From NCBI GenBank assembly GCA_026646875.1, contig JAPKHL010000026.1, forward strand, positions 1 to 35,090: a DNA stretch of 35,090 nucleotides, read 5' to 3'. Position 1 is the first letter of the stretch, and every line of letters starts with the position of its first letter. This document shows, one piece after another, positions 23,058-34,304 of the stretch. The DNA is from Rhodocyclaceae bacterium. GTDB lineage: Bacteria; Pseudomonadota; Gammaproteobacteria; Burkholderiales; Rhodocyclaceae. The position numbers and the translations under genes were made by a program. The notes below the pieces were generated by a model. It did no database searches. It was given only the letters and a program-made list of their open reading frames with translations, and was not told the DNA's origin.

Positions 23058-24989
23058 ATGGGCAAGATCATCGGCATCGACCTCGGCACCACCAACTCCT
23101 GCGTCGCCGTCATGGAGGGCGGCAAGCCCAAGGTCATCGAGAACTCGGAAGGCGCGCGCACCACGCCGTCCATCGTCGCCTACACCGACGACGGCGAGAT
23201 CCTCTGCGGCGCGCCGGCCAAGCGCCAGGCCGTCACCAACCCCAAGAACACCCTGTTCGCCGTCAAGCGCCTGATCGGCCGCCGCTTCGAGGAAAAGGAA
23301 GTGCAGAAGGACATCTCGCTGATGCCCTTCAAGATCCTCAAGGCCGACAACGGCGACGCCTGGGTCGAGGCGCGCGGCGACAAGATCGCGCCGCCGCAGG
23401 TCTCCGCCGAGGTGCTGCGCAAGATGAAGAAGACCGCCGAGGACTACCTCGGCGAGGAAGTCACCGAAGCGGTCATCACCGTGCCGGCCTACTTCAACGA
23501 CAGCCAGCGCCAGGCGACCAAGGACGCCGGCCGCATCGCCGGCCTGGAAGTCAAGCGCATCATCAACGAGCCGACGGCGGCCGCGCTGGCCTTCGGCATG
23601 GACAAGAAGCAGGGCGACAAGAAGATCGCCGTGTATGACCTCGGCGGCGGCACCTTCGACGTCTCGATCATCGAGATCGCCGAGATCGACGGCGAGCACC
23701 AGTTCGAGGTGCTGGCCACCAACGGCGATACCTTCCTCGGCGGCGAGGACTTCGACCAGCGCCTGATCGACTACATCATCGAGGAATTCCGGAAGGAGTC
23801 CGGCGTCAACCTGAAGAGCGACGTGCTGGCCCTGCAGCGCCTCAAGGAAGCCGCCGAGAAGGCGAAGATCGAGCTTTCCTCGTCGCAGCAGACCGAGGTC
23901 AACCTGCCCTACATCACCGCCGACGCCTCCGGTCCGAAGCACCTGGCGCTGAAGATCACGCGCGCCAAGTTCGAATCGCTGGTCGATGAGCTGGTCGAAC
24001 GCACCATCGCCCCCTGCGCCACCGCGCTGAAGGACGCCGGCGTCAAGGTCAGCGACATCGACGACGTGATCCTGGTCGGCGGCCAGACGCGCATGCCGAA
24101 GGTGCAGGAAAAGGTGAAGGCGTTCTTCGGCAAGGAACCGCGCAAGGACGTGAACCCGGACGAAGCCGTTGCCGTCGGCGCGGCCATCCAGGGCGGCGTG
24201 CTGCAGGGCGAGGTGAAGGACGTGCTGCTGCTCGACGTGACCCCGCTGTCGCTGGGCATCGAGACGCTGGGCGGCGTGATGACCAAGCTGATCCAGAAGA
24301 ACACCACGATCCCGACCAAGGCCAGCCAGGTCTTCTCGACCGCCGACGACAACCAGTCGGCGGTGACCATCCACGTCCTGCAGGGCGAGCGCGAAATGGC
24401 CTCCGGCAACAAGAGCCTCGGCCAGTTCAACCTCTCGGACATCCCGCCGGCGCCGCGCGGCATGCCGCAGATCGAGGTCACCTTCGACATCGACGCCAAC
24501 GGCATCCTGCACGTTTCGGCCAAGGACAAGGCCACCGGCAAGGAGAACAAGATCAAGATCCAGGCCTCCTCCGGCCTCTCGGAAGAGGAAGTCCAGCGCA
24601 TGGTGCGCGACGCCGAGCTGCACGCAGAGGAAGACAAGAAGGCGCATGAGCTGGCCGATACCCGCAACCAGGCCGACGGCATGGTGCACATGGTCCGCAA
24701 GTCGCTCGCCGAGTACGGGGACAAGCTCGACGCCGGCGAGAAGGAAGGCATCGAGGCCGCGATCAAGGCAGTCGAGGACGTCCTGCGCGATGGCGACAAG
24801 GACGCGATCGCGGCCAAGACCGAGGCCCTCGGCGCCGCCGCCCAGAAACTCGGCGAGAAGATGTACGCCCAGCAGCAGGCCGAGGCCGGCGCGGCCGGCG
24901 CCGGTGCCGGCGCCCAGGCGCAGGGCGAGAAGACGGTCGAGGGCGATGTCGTCGATGCCGAATTCACGGAAGTGAAGGACAAGAAGTAA
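23058..24989 (+). CDS. dnaK: Chaperone protein DnaK (Hsp70)
   Basis: DnaK is the ATP-dependent Hsp70 chaperone. The 643-residue product is of standard length. The nucleotide-binding domain begins [21 protein letters not shown] and contains [13 protein letters not shown] and the [13 protein letters not shown] motif. The linker [16 protein letters not shown] precedes the substrate-binding domain. The lid is helical, followed by an Ala/Gly-rich tail and the conserved end [13 protein letters not shown] (EEVD-like). AAAGGA lies upstream of the ATG at 23058. It works with GrpE (upstream) and DnaJ (downstream). In many bacteria it also restrains sigma-32, closing a feedback loop on the promoter at 22364. 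Confidence 0.99.
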   Translation: MGKIIGIDLGTTNSCVAVMEGGKPKVIENSEGARTTPSIVAYTDDGEILCGAPAKRQAVTNPKNTLFAVKRLIGRRFEEKEVQKDISLMPFKILKADNGDAWVEARGDKIAPPQVSAEVLRKMKKTAEDYLGEEVTEAVITVPAYFNDSQRQATKDAGRIAGLEVKRIINEPTAAALAFGMDKKQGDKKIAVYDLGGGTFDVSIIEIAEIDGEHQFEVLATNGDTFLGGEDFDQRLIDYIIEEFRKESGVNLKSDVLALQRLKEAAEKAKIELSSSQQTEVNLPYITADASGPKHLALKITRAKFESLVDELVERTIAPCATALKDAGVKVSDIDDVILVGGQTRMPKVQEKVKAFFGKEPRKDVNPDEAVAVGAAIQGGVLQGEVKDVLLLDVTPLSLGIETLGGVMTKLIQKNTTIPTKASQVFSTADDNQSAVTIHVLQGEREMASGNKSLGQFNLSDIPPAPRGMPQIEVTFDIDANGILHVSAKDKATGKENKIKIQASSGLSEEEVQRMVRDAELHAEEDKKAHELADTRNQADGMVHMVRKSLAEYGDKLDAGEKEGIEAAIKAVEDVLRDGDKDAIAAKTEALGAAAQKLGEKMYAQQQAEAGAAGAGAGAQAQGEKTVEGDVVDAEFTEVKDKK

Positions 24990-25005
24990 GCCGGGCGGGC
25001 GGGGC

Positions 25006-25044
25006 GGGGCGGGGAGAGAGGAGTAACATCTCTCCCCTCGCCCC
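25006..25044 (+). other. dnaK-dnaJ intergenic stem-loop
   Basis: GGGGC-GGGGAGAGA (25006-25019) pairs with TCTCTCCCC-TC-GCCCC (25029-25044): 9 bp, a 2-base bulge, then 5 bp. No T tract follows; instead a pyrimidine-rich stretch with two tandem ACTCCTC copies (25067-25080) leads to dnaJ. It may be a partial attenuator or processing site that lowers dnaJ relative to dnaK. Confidence 0.55.
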
Positions 25045-25090
25045 GGCGGTCCGCTTCTCACCTCCAACTCCTCACTCCTCACGGTTTCCA

Positions 25091-26215
<1,125 letters not shown>

Positions 26216-26268
26216 CCGTTCCGGGCGCCGGCCCATGTAAGCCCGGTGTCAGCATCTCCGACCATGCT

Positions 26269-26299
26269 ATGGCTTTGGCGATAGTCTCGCCAGAGCCAT
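26269..26299 (+). other. Stem-loop in the 5' region of the periplasmic binding protein gene
   Basis: ATGGCTTTGGCGA (26269-26281) pairs with TCGCCAGAGCCAT (26287-26299), 13 bp with one T-G wobble and a 5-base loop. It lies between dnaJ and the following gene. There is no T run, so it is either an atypical dnaJ terminator or a leader structure. A TATAAC hexamer follows at 26306-26311. Confidence 0.5.
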
Positions 26300-26332
26300 A
26301 CCCACTATAACGAGGAACGAGGAGATTCTGAC

Positions 26333-27478
26333 ATGGCGCGAGTCCGCACCCTGCTGGCCGGTCTTGCCTGCGCATGCCTTGCGCAGTTCGCGAGCGCCGA
26401 GACCGGCGTCACCGACAGCAGCATCACCATCGGCATGACCTCCCCCTTCTCCGGACCGAACGGCGCCTACGGCACGGAGATGCGGGAAGTCATCGGTGCC
26501 TACTTCAAGCAGATCAACGCCGGCGGCGGCATCGGTGGCCGCAAGCTCGAGCTGGTCGCCCTCGACGACGGGTACGAGACCGAACGCACCCTGGCCAATA
26601 CCCGTACCCTGATCGGCGAGAAGAAGGTCTTCGCGATGGTCGCCGCCTATGGCTCGAGCCCGACCACGGCGGCGATGAACGAAGTCTTCGGCCCGGCCGG
26701 CGTGCCGCTGGTGGGCACCATCTCCGGCGCCGATTCGCTGCGCCAGCCGGTACGGGAGAATCCCAACAACCGCTACATGTTCAACGTGCGCGCCAGCTAC
26801 GCCAACGAAACCGAGAGCATCGTCAACCAGCTGGTTTCGCTGGGCATGAAGAACATTGCGGTGTTCTACCAGAACGACGGTTTTGGAAAATCCGGCCTCG
26901 ACGGCGTCACGGCGGCGCTGAAGAAGCACAACCTGACGCCTTCCGCCGTCGGCACCGTCGAGCGCAACTCCCTCGACGTCGCCCAGGCCGTGCAGACCAT
27001 CGCCAAGGCCAACCCGCAAGCGGTCGTGATGGTCACGCTGGTCAAGCCGACCGTGGAGTTCGTCCGGGCCATGCGCAAGGCGCGCCAGAATCCGCAACTC
27101 ATGACCCTTTCCCCGGTCGGCGCCGACCTGCTGGTCAAGGAACTCGGTGACGATGCACGCGGCATCGGCATCTCGCAGGTCATGCCCTACCCCTGGAACG
27201 ACACGACGCCGGTCGTGCGCGACTACCAGCGACTGATCGGCAAGCAGATGCAGCCGTCCTACTACGGCATCGAGGCCTACGTCACCGCCAAGGTGCTGGT
27301 CGAGGCCCTGCGCCGGTCCGGCAAGGACCTGACCCGCGAGCGCTTCGTCCAGGCGCTGGAAGGCATGAGCAGCCACGACACCGGGGGCTACCGCGTCGGT
27401 TTCTCGCCCAACGAACGCAGCGGTTCGCGCTTCGTCGAACTGACCGTGATCGGCAACGGCGGCCGCGTCCTGCGCTGA
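26333..27478 (+). CDS. Branched-chain amino acid-type ABC substrate-binding protein (orphan)
   Basis: This 381-residue periplasmic protein has a signal peptide (MARVRTLLAGLACACLAQFASA, cleavage before ETGV) and a full Peripla_BP_6 (LivJ-like) fold. It reads ITIGMTSPFSGPNGAYGTEMREVIGAYFKQINAGGGI near the N-terminus, then LELVALDDGYETERTLANTR, FAMVAAYGSSPTTAAMN, the hinge IAVFYQNDGFGKSGLDGV and PSYYGIEAYVTAKVL. The ATG at 26333 follows GAGGAG. No permease or ATPase genes are adjacent. Orphan LivJ-like proteins may feed a distant transporter or act as ligand sensors for a membrane receptor. The next gene, 112 bp downstream in the same direction, is a diguanylate cyclase without transmembrane segments, so direct contact is unlikely. 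The ligand is unknown. Confidence 0.92.
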   Translation: MARVRTLLAGLACACLAQFASAETGVTDSSITIGMTSPFSGPNGAYGTEMREVIGAYFKQINAGGGIGGRKLELVALDDGYETERTLANTRTLIGEKKVFAMVAAYGSSPTTAAMNEVFGPAGVPLVGTISGADSLRQPVRENPNNRYMFNVRASYANETESIVNQLVSLGMKNIAVFYQNDGFGKSGLDGVTAALKKHNLTPSAVGTVERNSLDVAQAVQTIAKANPQAVVMVTLVKPTVEFVRAMRKARQNPQLMTLSPVGADLLVKELGDDARGIGISQVMPYPWNDTTPVVRDYQRLIGKQMQPSYYGIEAYVTAKVLVEALRRSGKDLTRERFVQALEGMSSHDTGGYRVGFSPNERSGSRFVELTVIGNGGRVLR

Positions 27479-27590
27479 CCCCGCCCCGCGCGCCGGCATG
27501 GCGCGACGGGGAAAGCCGCGGCGGGCGGGTGACTTGCCCAAGCCGCCGCTTGAGCGCAGGATGGCGCGGTCGGCAAAGAAAAACGATCCC

Positions 27591-29813
27591 ATGAACATCC
27601 TGCTGCTCGACATCGACGGGGCCATCCCCGAGGCCCTCCTCCCCACCGTCGAAACCCTCGCCGGCAACGCTCGCCTGCGGATCTGCCGGCACCCCGATGC
27701 GCTCGCGGCCCGGCTTTCCGCCCCGCTGCCGGACGTGCTGCTGCTGGCCGGCGACGATGCCGGCCGGCTGCGCGACACCTTCGCCGGATTGCGTGCCCGG
27801 CATGCCCTGCCCCCGGCCATCGCCATCACCGCCGATCCCGACGTGTCCGCCGTGCTCGCCCTGCTGCGCTCCGGCATCCGCGACTGCGTGGTGCGCGACA
27901 GCGCCGGCCACTGGCCCGCCGCCCTCGCCGAGTCCCTGGCGGCGCTCGAAGCCGCGCCGCATGCCCCGCCCGCCCCCCGGGCATCGACGCAGACCGAGCA
28001 GATCATCGACGGCTGCTCGGTGGCGATCTTCGCCATCGACCGCGAGCACCGCGTCACGCACTGGAACCGGGCCTGTGCGCAGTTGACCGGCATCGCCGCA
28101 CACGCGGTACTGGGTACCCGCGAACAATGGCGGGCCTTCTACCCGCAGGCCCGCCCCTGCCTCGCCGACCTGCTCCTCGACGGCGCCCGCCGAGAGGAAA
28201 TGGCGGCCCTGTACGGTGACAAATCGCTGCACATCGCCGGCGAACAGGCGGACACCTGCGAGGCGGAAGATTTCTTTCCCGCGCTGGGCGAAAAGGGGCG
28301 CTGGCTGTATTTCACCGCCGCCATCCTGCGCGATGCGGACGGCGGGATCGTCGGCGCGGTGGAAACCCTGCAGGACGTCAGCGAGCGTGAACTTGCCCGG
28401 CGCGCCCTGCACGCCAGTGAAGGCCTGCTGCGGCAGATCATCCAGTGCAGTTCGGTGGCCACCTTCGTGATCGACGAATGCCACGAGATCACCCACTGGA
28501 ACCAGGCCTGCGAGATCCTGCTCGGGCAATCGGCCGAGACGGCGATCGGTTGCCGCACCCTGGCCCGGGAAATCTACCGGGAGGAGCGGCCGGTCCTCGC
28601 CGACCTGGTCCTCGACGGCGCCGCGGAAACCGAGATCGCCCGCTACTACGACGGCCGCTACCGGCGCTCGCCGGTCGCCGACGGTCTTTTCGAGGTCGAG
28701 GACTACTTTCCGCACCTGCCCGGCGGCCCACGCTGGCTGCATTTCGCCGCCGCGCCGCTGCACGACGGACAGGGGCGGACCATCGGCGCCATCGAAACCC
28801 TGATCGACATCAGCGAACGCAAGCGCGCCGAGGCGCTGATCCTCGAAAGCGAACAGCGCCTCGCCCAGATCGTCGACGGCTCGCCGGTGGCCACCTTCGT
28901 GATCGACCGCCAGCATCGCGTCACCCACTGGAACCGCGCCTGCAGCGTGCTCACCGGCCTGCCGGCCACGGCCATGCTCGGCACCCGCGAGCAATGGCGC
29001 GCCTTCTACGCGAGCGAGCGCCCCTGCATGGCCGACCTGGTGCTCGACGGTGCCGACGAAAGCGCCCTCGACCGCTACTACGCGACCAAGCACTACCACC
29101 GCTCGCCGGTGGTCGAGGGCGGCTACGAGGCGCAGGATTTTTTCCCGAACTTCGGCAGCAGCGGCCGCTGGCTCTACTTCACGGCGGCGCCGCTGCGCGA
29201 TGCGCGCGGCGGAATCATCGGCGCGATCGAGACCCTGCAGGACATCACCGAGCAGAAACGCGCCGAACAGGGATTGCGCGAAAGCGAGGAACGCTACCGC
29301 ATCCAGTCGATCACCGACGGGATGACCGGCCTGTACAACACGCGCCACTTCACCCAGCGCCTGCAGGAGGAAATGGCGCGCTGCGAGCGCTATGGCCATC
29401 CGCTGTCGCTGATGGTGCTCGACGTCGATGATTTCAAGCGTTTCAACGACAGCTGGGGGCACGTCCAGGGAGACGAGGTCCTGATCAGTCTGGCCGAGTG
29501 CATCCGCGCCTGCCTGCGCTGCAGCGACCAGGCGTTCCGCTACGGGGGCGAGGAATTCGTGGTGCTGCTTCCGGAAACCGGGCTCGACGAGGCCGAGGCG
29601 GCCGCCCGGCGGGTCTGCGCGCTATTCGCCGCGCGCGCGCAACGACCGCAGGCGGGCCTGGCGCTCCACTGCACGACAAGCATCGGCGTCACGCGCTGCG
29701 CGCCCGGCGAAAGCCCGCGCGCCTTCGTGGCGCGGGCGGACTCAGGAACCTACGAGGCCAAGCGCCTGGGCAAGAACCGCGTCGTGCGCGTCGAGCCGCC
29801 ACCGGCGACCTGA
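27591..29813 (+). CDS. Diguanylate cyclase with degenerate receiver-like domain and three PAS domains
   Basis: This 740-residue cytoplasmic protein makes cyclic di-GMP. Residues 1-120 look like a receiver domain (MNILLLDIDG, then LPDVLLLAGDD), but the usual phospho-acceptor Asp is an Ala (LLLAG), so it is probably not phosphorylated. Three PAS modules follow, each with the signature HWNRAC or HWNQAC (near residues 157, 300 and 446). The first and third are closely alike (LGTREQWRAFY, then RPC-ADL-LDGA). The GGDEF domain (about 575-735) has an intact RYGGEEFVVLLPE active site (652-656) and an RxxD inhibitory site (RCSD, 643-646) five residues upstream. Two starts are possible: 27591 (matching the receiver-like fold) or 27561 (MARSAKKNDP). 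No EAL domain is present. Confidence 0.92.
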   Translation: MNILLLDIDGAIPEALLPTVETLAGNARLRICRHPDALAARLSAPLPDVLLLAGDDAGRLRDTFAGLRARHALPPAIAITADPDVSAVLALLRSGIRDCVVRDSAGHWPAALAESLAALEAAPHAPPAPRASTQTEQIIDGCSVAIFAIDREHRVTHWNRACAQLTGIAAHAVLGTREQWRAFYPQARPCLADLLLDGARREEMAALYGDKSLHIAGEQADTCEAEDFFPALGEKGRWLYFTAAILRDADGGIVGAVETLQDVSERELARRALHASEGLLRQIIQCSSVATFVIDECHEITHWNQACEILLGQSAETAIGCRTLAREIYREERPVLADLVLDGAAETEIARYYDGRYRRSPVADGLFEVEDYFPHLPGGPRWLHFAAAPLHDGQGRTIGAIETLIDISERKRAEALILESEQRLAQIVDGSPVATFVIDRQHRVTHWNRACSVLTGLPATAMLGTREQWRAFYASERPCMADLVLDGADESALDRYYATKHYHRSPVVEGGYEAQDFFPNFGSSGRWLYFTAAPLRDARGGIIGAIETLQDITEQKRAEQGLRESEERYRIQSITDGMTGLYNTRHFTQRLQEEMARCERYGHPLSLMVLDVDDFKRFNDSWGHVQGDEVLISLAECIRACLRCSDQAFRYGGEEFVVLLPETGLDEAEAAARRVCALFAARAQRPQAGLALHCTTSIGVTRCAPGESPRAFVARADSGTYEAKRLGKNRVVRVEPPPAT

Positions 29814-29838
29814 GCCGCCGGAAGGGCTCGCAGCACGC

Positions 29839-31233
29839 TCAGGCGCGGCGCCACAGCGTGCCCTGCGGCGTATCCTCGAGCGCGATGCCGGCCTCGGCCA
29901 GCTCGGCGCGAATCCGGTCGGCCGCAGCGAAATCGCGGGCTTTCTTGGCCGCCGCGCGCGCGGCGATCTTCTCCTCCACCGCCGCCGGCGTCAGCGCTGC
30001 CGCCGCCGCGCCCGCCGTACCCGCCTCGACCGGCGCAGCCTGCAGGAAGGCCAGCGGGTCGCGGCCGAGCAGGCCAAGCACCCCGCCGAGGGCCCGCAAC
30101 TGGGCGGCCAGCGCCGGATCGTGCGAACGATTGACCTCGCCGGCCAGATCGAACAGCACGGCGATCGCCTCCGGCGTGTTGAAGTCGTCGTCGAGCGCCG
30201 CGCGGAAGCGCTGCGCGTGCGCTTCGTCCCAGCGCACCGCCGCGGCGCCGGCGGCGACGCCACGCAGCGCGGTGTAGAGGCGGGTCAGCGCATGCCGCGC
30301 ATCGTCGAGATGCGCATCGGAGTAGTTGAGCGGGCTGCGGTAGTGCGCGCGCAGGATGAAGAAGCGCAGGACCTCGGCGTCGTAGCGCTTGAGCACTTCG
30401 CGGATGGTGAAAAAGTTGCCGAGCGATTTCGACATCTTCTCGTCGTCCACCCGCACGAAACCGTTGTGCATCCAGTAATTGACGAAGGCGCACCGGTGCG
30501 CGCCCTCGGACTGGGCAATCTCGTTCTCGTGATGCGGGAACTGCAGGTCCTGGCCGCCGCCATGGATGTCGAAATGCGGGCCGAGCAGATCCGAGCTCAT
30601 CGCCGAGCATTCGATGTGCCAGCCCGGCCGGCCATTGCCCCACGGCGAGGTCCAGAACGGCTCGCCTTCCTTGGCATGCTTCCAGAGCACGAAGTCGAGC
30701 GGGTCCTGCTTGGCCGAGTCGACCTCGACGCGCTCGCCGGCACGCAGGTCGTCGAGCGACTTGCCGGACAGCCGGCCGTAGCCCGGAAACTTGCGCACCG
30801 AAAAATTCACGTCGCCGTCCGCCGCCTGGTAAGCCAGCCCGTTGCGTTCGAGCTGGCCGATCAGTTCCAGCATCTGCGGCACATACTGCGTGGCGCGCGG
30901 CTCGTGGTCGGGCTTCTGCACGCCGAGCGCCGCCGCATCCTCGTCCATCAGGCGAATGAAGCGCTCGGTGAGCGCCCCGATGGTCTCGCCGTTCTCCACC
31001 GCCCGACGGATGATCTTGTCATCAATGTCGGTGATATTGCGGACATAGGTCACCTCGAAGCCGCTCGCCCGCAACCAGCGCTGCACCACGTCGAACACCA
31101 CGAGCACCCGGGCGTGCCCGAGGTGACAATAGTCATAGACGGTCATCCCGCAGACGTACATGCGGACCCGTCCCGGTTCGATGGGAACGAATTCCTGCTT
31201 TTCCCGGCTCAGGGAGTTGTAGATCTTCAGCAT
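29839..31233 (-). CDS. cysS: Cysteinyl-tRNA synthetase
   Basis: CysS charges tRNA-Cys in the cytoplasm. The 464-residue product has the class I signatures: the HIGH-type HLGH (37-40), KMSKS (266-270), and the zinc ligands C28, C209 (HIECSAM) and H234 (FPHHENE). The DALR-like helical C-terminus follows and ends in an Ala-rich tail. The ATG at 31233 gives the canonical N-terminus [15 protein letters not shown]. It is divergent from the TPR gene, sharing a 133-bp intergenic region, and converges on the diguanylate cyclase gene 25 bp away. In Escherichia coli cysS also neighbours ppiB and lpxH, so the neighbourhood is conserved with two extra envelope genes inserted here. Confidence 0.98.
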   Translation of the reverse strand: MLKIYNSLSREKQEFVPIEPGRVRMYVCGMTVYDYCHLGHARVLVVFDVVQRWLRASGFEVTYVRNITDIDDKIIRRAVENGETIGALTERFIRLMDEDAAALGVQKPDHEPRATQYVPQMLELIGQLERNGLAYQAADGDVNFSVRKFPGYGRLSGKSLDDLRAGERVEVDSAKQDPLDFVLWKHAKEGEPFWTSPWGNGRPGWHIECSAMSSDLLGPHFDIHGGGQDLQFPHHENEIAQSEGAHRCAFVNYWMHNGFVRVDDEKMSKSLGNFFTIREVLKRYDAEVLRFFILRAHYRSPLNYSDAHLDDARHALTRLYTALRGVAAGAAAVRWDEAHAQRFRAALDDDFNTPEAIAVLFDLAGEVNRSHDPALAAQLRALGGVLGLLGRDPLAFLQAAPVEAGTAGAAAAALTPAAVEEKIAARAAAKKARDFAAADRIRAELAEAGIALEDTPQGTLWRRA

Positions 31234-31285
31234 TTTCGGCGACTCGAGAGGGGGCTCCGACGGCTGGCGGAGCAGACGGAAAACT

Positions 31286-31313
31286 TTGGATTCGACGCGC
31301 TTCTTGTTAGAAT
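31286..31313 (+). promoter_or_regulatory. Sigma-70-like promoter of the TPR-ldt-ppi operon
   Basis: TTGGAT (31286-31291) and TAGAAT (31308-31313) are separated by 16 bp. They lie 53 bases upstream of the TPR gene ATG within an unusually AT-rich stretch for this window. A second AT-rich patch (AAAGTATATCACAACG) lies just before the start codon. Confidence 0.6.
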
Positions 31314-31366
31314 CGGCGGTTGGTCACGCCGCTCACGCAACCACTTTAGCAAAGTATATCACAACG

Positions 31367-32503
31367 ATGCGCCCACGCCTCCCGACGCCTTTGCTGGCGG
31401 GCCTTCCAGCCCGCCTGCCGTCCCTTCTGAGCGGACTTCTCCTGGGTCTTTCCCTGGGGCTTTCCGCACCTTTCGCGCACGCCGACAACCTTCCCGAAAT
31501 CCAGCGCCTGATGAAGCAGGGCCAGATGCCGCAGGCACTCGAGAAAACCGAGGCCTATCTCGCCAGCCGGCCGAAGGATGCGCAGGGCCGTTTCATGAAA
31601 GGCCTGATCTTCACCGAGATGGGCCGTCCGGCCGACGCGATCGCGATTTTCACCAAGCTCACCGAGGATTACCCGGAGCTGCCCGAACCCTACAACAACC
31701 TGGCCGTCCTCTACGCCCAGCAGAAGCAGTACGACAAGGCGCGCACCGCCCTCGAGATGGCGATCCGCACGCATCCGAGCTACGCCATCGCGCATGAGAA
31801 CCTGGGCGACGTTTACGCCAAGCTGGCCAGCCAGGCCTACGACAAGGCGCTGCAACTCGATTCCGCCAACACCGGCGCGCAATCCAAGCTGTCGTTGATC
31901 CGCGAGCTGATCAGCACCTCCGCGCCGAAAGCGCCGGCCCGGCCGGCCGCCGCCGCGCGCCCGGCCACCGAAACCGTCCGCCCGGCGACGCCCGCCGCGG
32001 AACCGGCAAAACCGGCAAGCACCCCGCCGGCTCCCGCCGCAGCCACCGTGGCCACGGTAACGCCTCCGGCCCGTCCTGCGGAAAAACCGCTCGAGCCGGC
32101 GCGCGTCGACAAACCGGCGGAAAAGGCCCCGGAAAAAGCCGCCGAACAGAAACCGGCCGACCAGAACGCCGAGGCCGACATCGTCAAGGCGGTCCAGGGC
32201 TGGGCCGCCGCCTGGTCGCGCAAGGACGTCAAGGCCTACCTCGCCTACTACGCCCCCGCCTTCCAGACGCCCAACGGCCAGGCCCGCAAGGCCTGGGAGA
32301 ACGAGCGGGCGCAACGCATCGACAAACCCGGCAAGCTGCAGGTCGGTGTCGAGGACATCAAGGTATCGCTTGACGGCGACAAGGCCACGGTGAAGTTCCG
32401 CCAGCACTACAGCTCGGCCTCGCTGAAATCCTCCACTGGCAAGACGCTCGTCCTGATCAGATCCGGCGGCAAGTGGATGATCCAGCAGGAGCGCGTCGGC
32501 TGA
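31367..32503 (+). CDS. Periplasmic TPR protein with C-terminal Cds6/NTF2-like domain
   Basis: This 378-residue exported protein has a signal peptide ending [11 protein letters not shown] before DNLPEIQRL. It then has three to four TPR-type helix pairs ([72 protein letters not shown]) and a roughly 100-residue Pro/Ala/Lys-rich linker. It ends with an NTF2-like domain ([24 protein letters not shown] to [20 protein letters not shown]) of the Cds6/DUF4440 kind. The next gene, an L,D-transpeptidase, ends in a similar domain. The ATG at 31367 is preferred over a TTG at 31286 because it begins directly before the signal peptide. Its stop overlaps the next start. Role inferred: a scaffold or partner in peptidoglycan cross-linking. 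Confidence 0.85.
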   Translation: MRPRLPTPLLAGLPARLPSLLSGLLLGLSLGLSAPFAHADNLPEIQRLMKQGQMPQALEKTEAYLASRPKDAQGRFMKGLIFTEMGRPADAIAIFTKLTEDYPELPEPYNNLAVLYAQQKQYDKARTALEMAIRTHPSYAIAHENLGDVYAKLASQAYDKALQLDSANTGAQSKLSLIRELISTSAPKAPARPAAAARPATETVRPATPAAEPAKPASTPPAPAAATVATVTPPARPAEKPLEPARVDKPAEKAPEKAAEQKPADQNAEADIVKAVQGWAAAWSRKDVKAYLAYYAPAFQTPNGQARKAWENERAQRIDKPGKLQVGVEDIKVSLDGDKATVKFRQHYSSASLKSSTGKTLVLIRSGGKWMIQQERVG

Positions 32504-33723
32504 TGCGGCGGACCGCGCTCGCCATCGTCCTGATGGTCGCCTGCGCGGGAGGGTCCGCGATTCCGGGCGCGGGCGGCCGCCCGCCGTCCGGCGCCACCTA
32601 CTCCGATTCCGGCCCCGCCGGCCCGGAGCCGATGCTCGCCCGCATCCTCGCCGAGATCGAGAAGAACCGGCTGGACAACGCGCTGCTGCAAACCGAGGCC
32701 CTGCTGCGTCAGTACCCGAACTTCCGGCTCGGGCACCTGATCAAGGGCGACCTCCTGCTGGCGCGCAGCCAGCCGATCGCCACCCTCGGCAACGCCGCCA
32801 ATGCCCCGCAGGACCGCCTGAGCGACCTGCGCGAGGAGGCCGTCGTCCGCCTGCACGGCTATCGCCACAAGCCGCCGGCCAACCACGTGCCGCGCTACCT
32901 GCTGCAGATGCAGCCCGACCAGAAGCACGCCGTCGTCGTCGATACGCGCAAATCGCGCCTCTACCTGTACGAGAACGACACCGGCGCCGGCGGCCGGCCG
33001 CGTTTCGTCGCCGACTATTACGTCACGCACGGCAAGCTCGGCGCCGAGAAGATGCGCGAGGGCGACAAGAAGACGCCGGTCGGCGTCTATCACGTCACCT
33101 CCAGCCTGTCGACCAAGAAACTCGGGGATTTTTACGGCAGCGGCGCCTTCCCGATCAACTATCCCAACGAATGGGACCGCCGCCAGGGACGCAACGGCCA
33201 CGGCATCTGGCTGCACGGCACGCCGTCCGACACCTTCTCGCGCCCGCCCAAGGCCTCCGACGGCTGCGTGGTGCTGGCCAACAGCGATCTCGACGCGCTG
33301 GCGAGAAACCTGCAGGTCGGCCTGACGCCGGTGATCATCAGCAACGAGGTCGAATGGCTGTCGCTCGACGACTGGCAACGCGAACGCACGGCACTCGACC
33401 GCAAGCTCGACGAATGGCGGAGCGACTGGGAAAGCCGCGATCCGGAGCGCTTCCTGCGCCATTATTCGAAGGACTTCTCGACCCGGGGACAGACCCTCGA
33501 GCAGTTTGCCCGCCAGAAGCGCGAGGTCAACGCCAGCAAGCAGTGGATCCGCGTGCGGCTCGAGAACCGCTCGATGTTCCGCGACCCGGGCAAGGACGAA
33601 CTGGTCGTCGTCACTTTCGACCAGGAGTACAGCAGCAACAACCTCAACAACCGGATGAAGAAACGCCAGTACTGGATCCGCGAGGACGGTACCTGGAAAA
33701 TCATTTACGAAGGAGCCGCATGA
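32503..33723 (+). CDS. L,D-transpeptidase (YkuD) with C-terminal Cds6-like domain
   Basis: This 406-residue envelope protein forms 3-3 peptidoglycan cross-links or attaches proteins to the wall. It has a short N-terminal signal ([17 protein letters not shown]; the MVAC is a weak lipobox, so lipoprotein status is unsure) and a helical TPR-like stretch ([28 protein letters not shown]). The YkuD catalytic domain (about 140-285) contains GIWLHGTP (H238) and SDGCVVLAN (S252, G254, catalytic C255). The tail ([23 protein letters not shown] to [15 protein letters not shown]) is the same domain type as in the upstream TPR protein. The ATG at 32503 overlaps the upstream stop by one base, and its own stop overlaps the next start, so the three are translationally coupled. 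Confidence 0.93.
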   Translation: MRRTALAIVLMVACAGGSAIPGAGGRPPSGATYSDSGPAGPEPMLARILAEIEKNRLDNALLQTEALLRQYPNFRLGHLIKGDLLLARSQPIATLGNAANAPQDRLSDLREEAVVRLHGYRHKPPANHVPRYLLQMQPDQKHAVVVDTRKSRLYLYENDTGAGGRPRFVADYYVTHGKLGAEKMREGDKKTPVGVYHVTSSLSTKKLGDFYGSGAFPINYPNEWDRRQGRNGHGIWLHGTPSDTFSRPPKASDGCVVLANSDLDALARNLQVGLTPVIISNEVEWLSLDDWQRERTALDRKLDEWRSDWESRDPERFLRHYSKDFSTRGQTLEQFARQKREVNASKQWIRVRLENRSMFRDPGKDELVVVTFDQEYSSNNLNNRMKKRQYWIREDGTWKIIYEGAA

Positions 33724-34295
33724 TGTTCGCCAAGCTTTCGACCCTGACCGCCGGTCTTCTCCTCTCCGTTGCCGCCTTCGCCGCGCCGACGGTCGAGATG
33801 CAGACCAGCATGGGCCGCATCGTCATCGAACTCGACCAGGAAAAGGCGCCGAAGACGGTGCAGAATTTCCTGCAATACACCAAGGATGGTTTCTACAACG
33901 GAACCATTTTCCACCGCGTGATCGACGGCTTCATGATCCAGGGCGGCGGCTTCACCCGCAACATGGAGCAGAAGCCGACCAACGCCCAGATCGTCAACGA
34001 GGCGCGCAATGGCCTCAAGAACGCGCGCGGCACCCTGGCCATGGCGCGTCGTGCCGAGCCGCACTCGGCCACTGCCCAGTTTTTCATCAACCATCGCGAC
34101 AACCCCGCGCTCGACCATACCGGCGACCGCGATGGCCGCACCTGGGGCTACGCCGTGTTCGGCAAGGTTGTCGAAGGGATGGAGGTGGTCGACAAGATCG
34201 CCAAGGTCCCGACCGGCGACCGCACCATGCACCAGAACGTACCGCTCGAACCGGTGGTCATCGAGTCGGTCAAGATCATCCCCGAGAAAAAGTAA
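33720..34295 (+). CDS. ppiA: Periplasmic peptidyl-prolyl cis-trans isomerase (cyclophilin)
   Basis: This 191-residue cyclophilin has a signal peptide ([13 protein letters not shown], cleavage before APTVEMQT), so it acts in the periplasm on proline bonds of exported proteins. The cyclophilin core is clear: [21 protein letters not shown] (catalytic Arg in FHRV), [23 protein letters not shown] and [19 protein letters not shown]. Two adjacent ATGs (33720 and 33723) follow AAGGAG. The first overlaps the upstream stop by four bases (ATGA). It lies at the end of the TPR-ldt cluster, suggesting that it helps fold envelope enzymes, and 9 bases before its cytoplasmic paralogue. Confidence 0.95.
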   Translation: MMFAKLSTLTAGLLLSVAAFAAPTVEMQTSMGRIVIELDQEKAPKTVQNFLQYTKDGFYNGTIFHRVIDGFMIQGGGFTRNMEQKPTNAQIVNEARNGLKNARGTLAMARRAEPHSATAQFFINHRDNPALDHTGDRDGRTWGYAVFGKVVEGMEVVDKIAKVPTGDRTMHQNVPLEPVVIESVKIIPEKK

Positions 34296-34304
34296 GGAAT
34301 CCCC

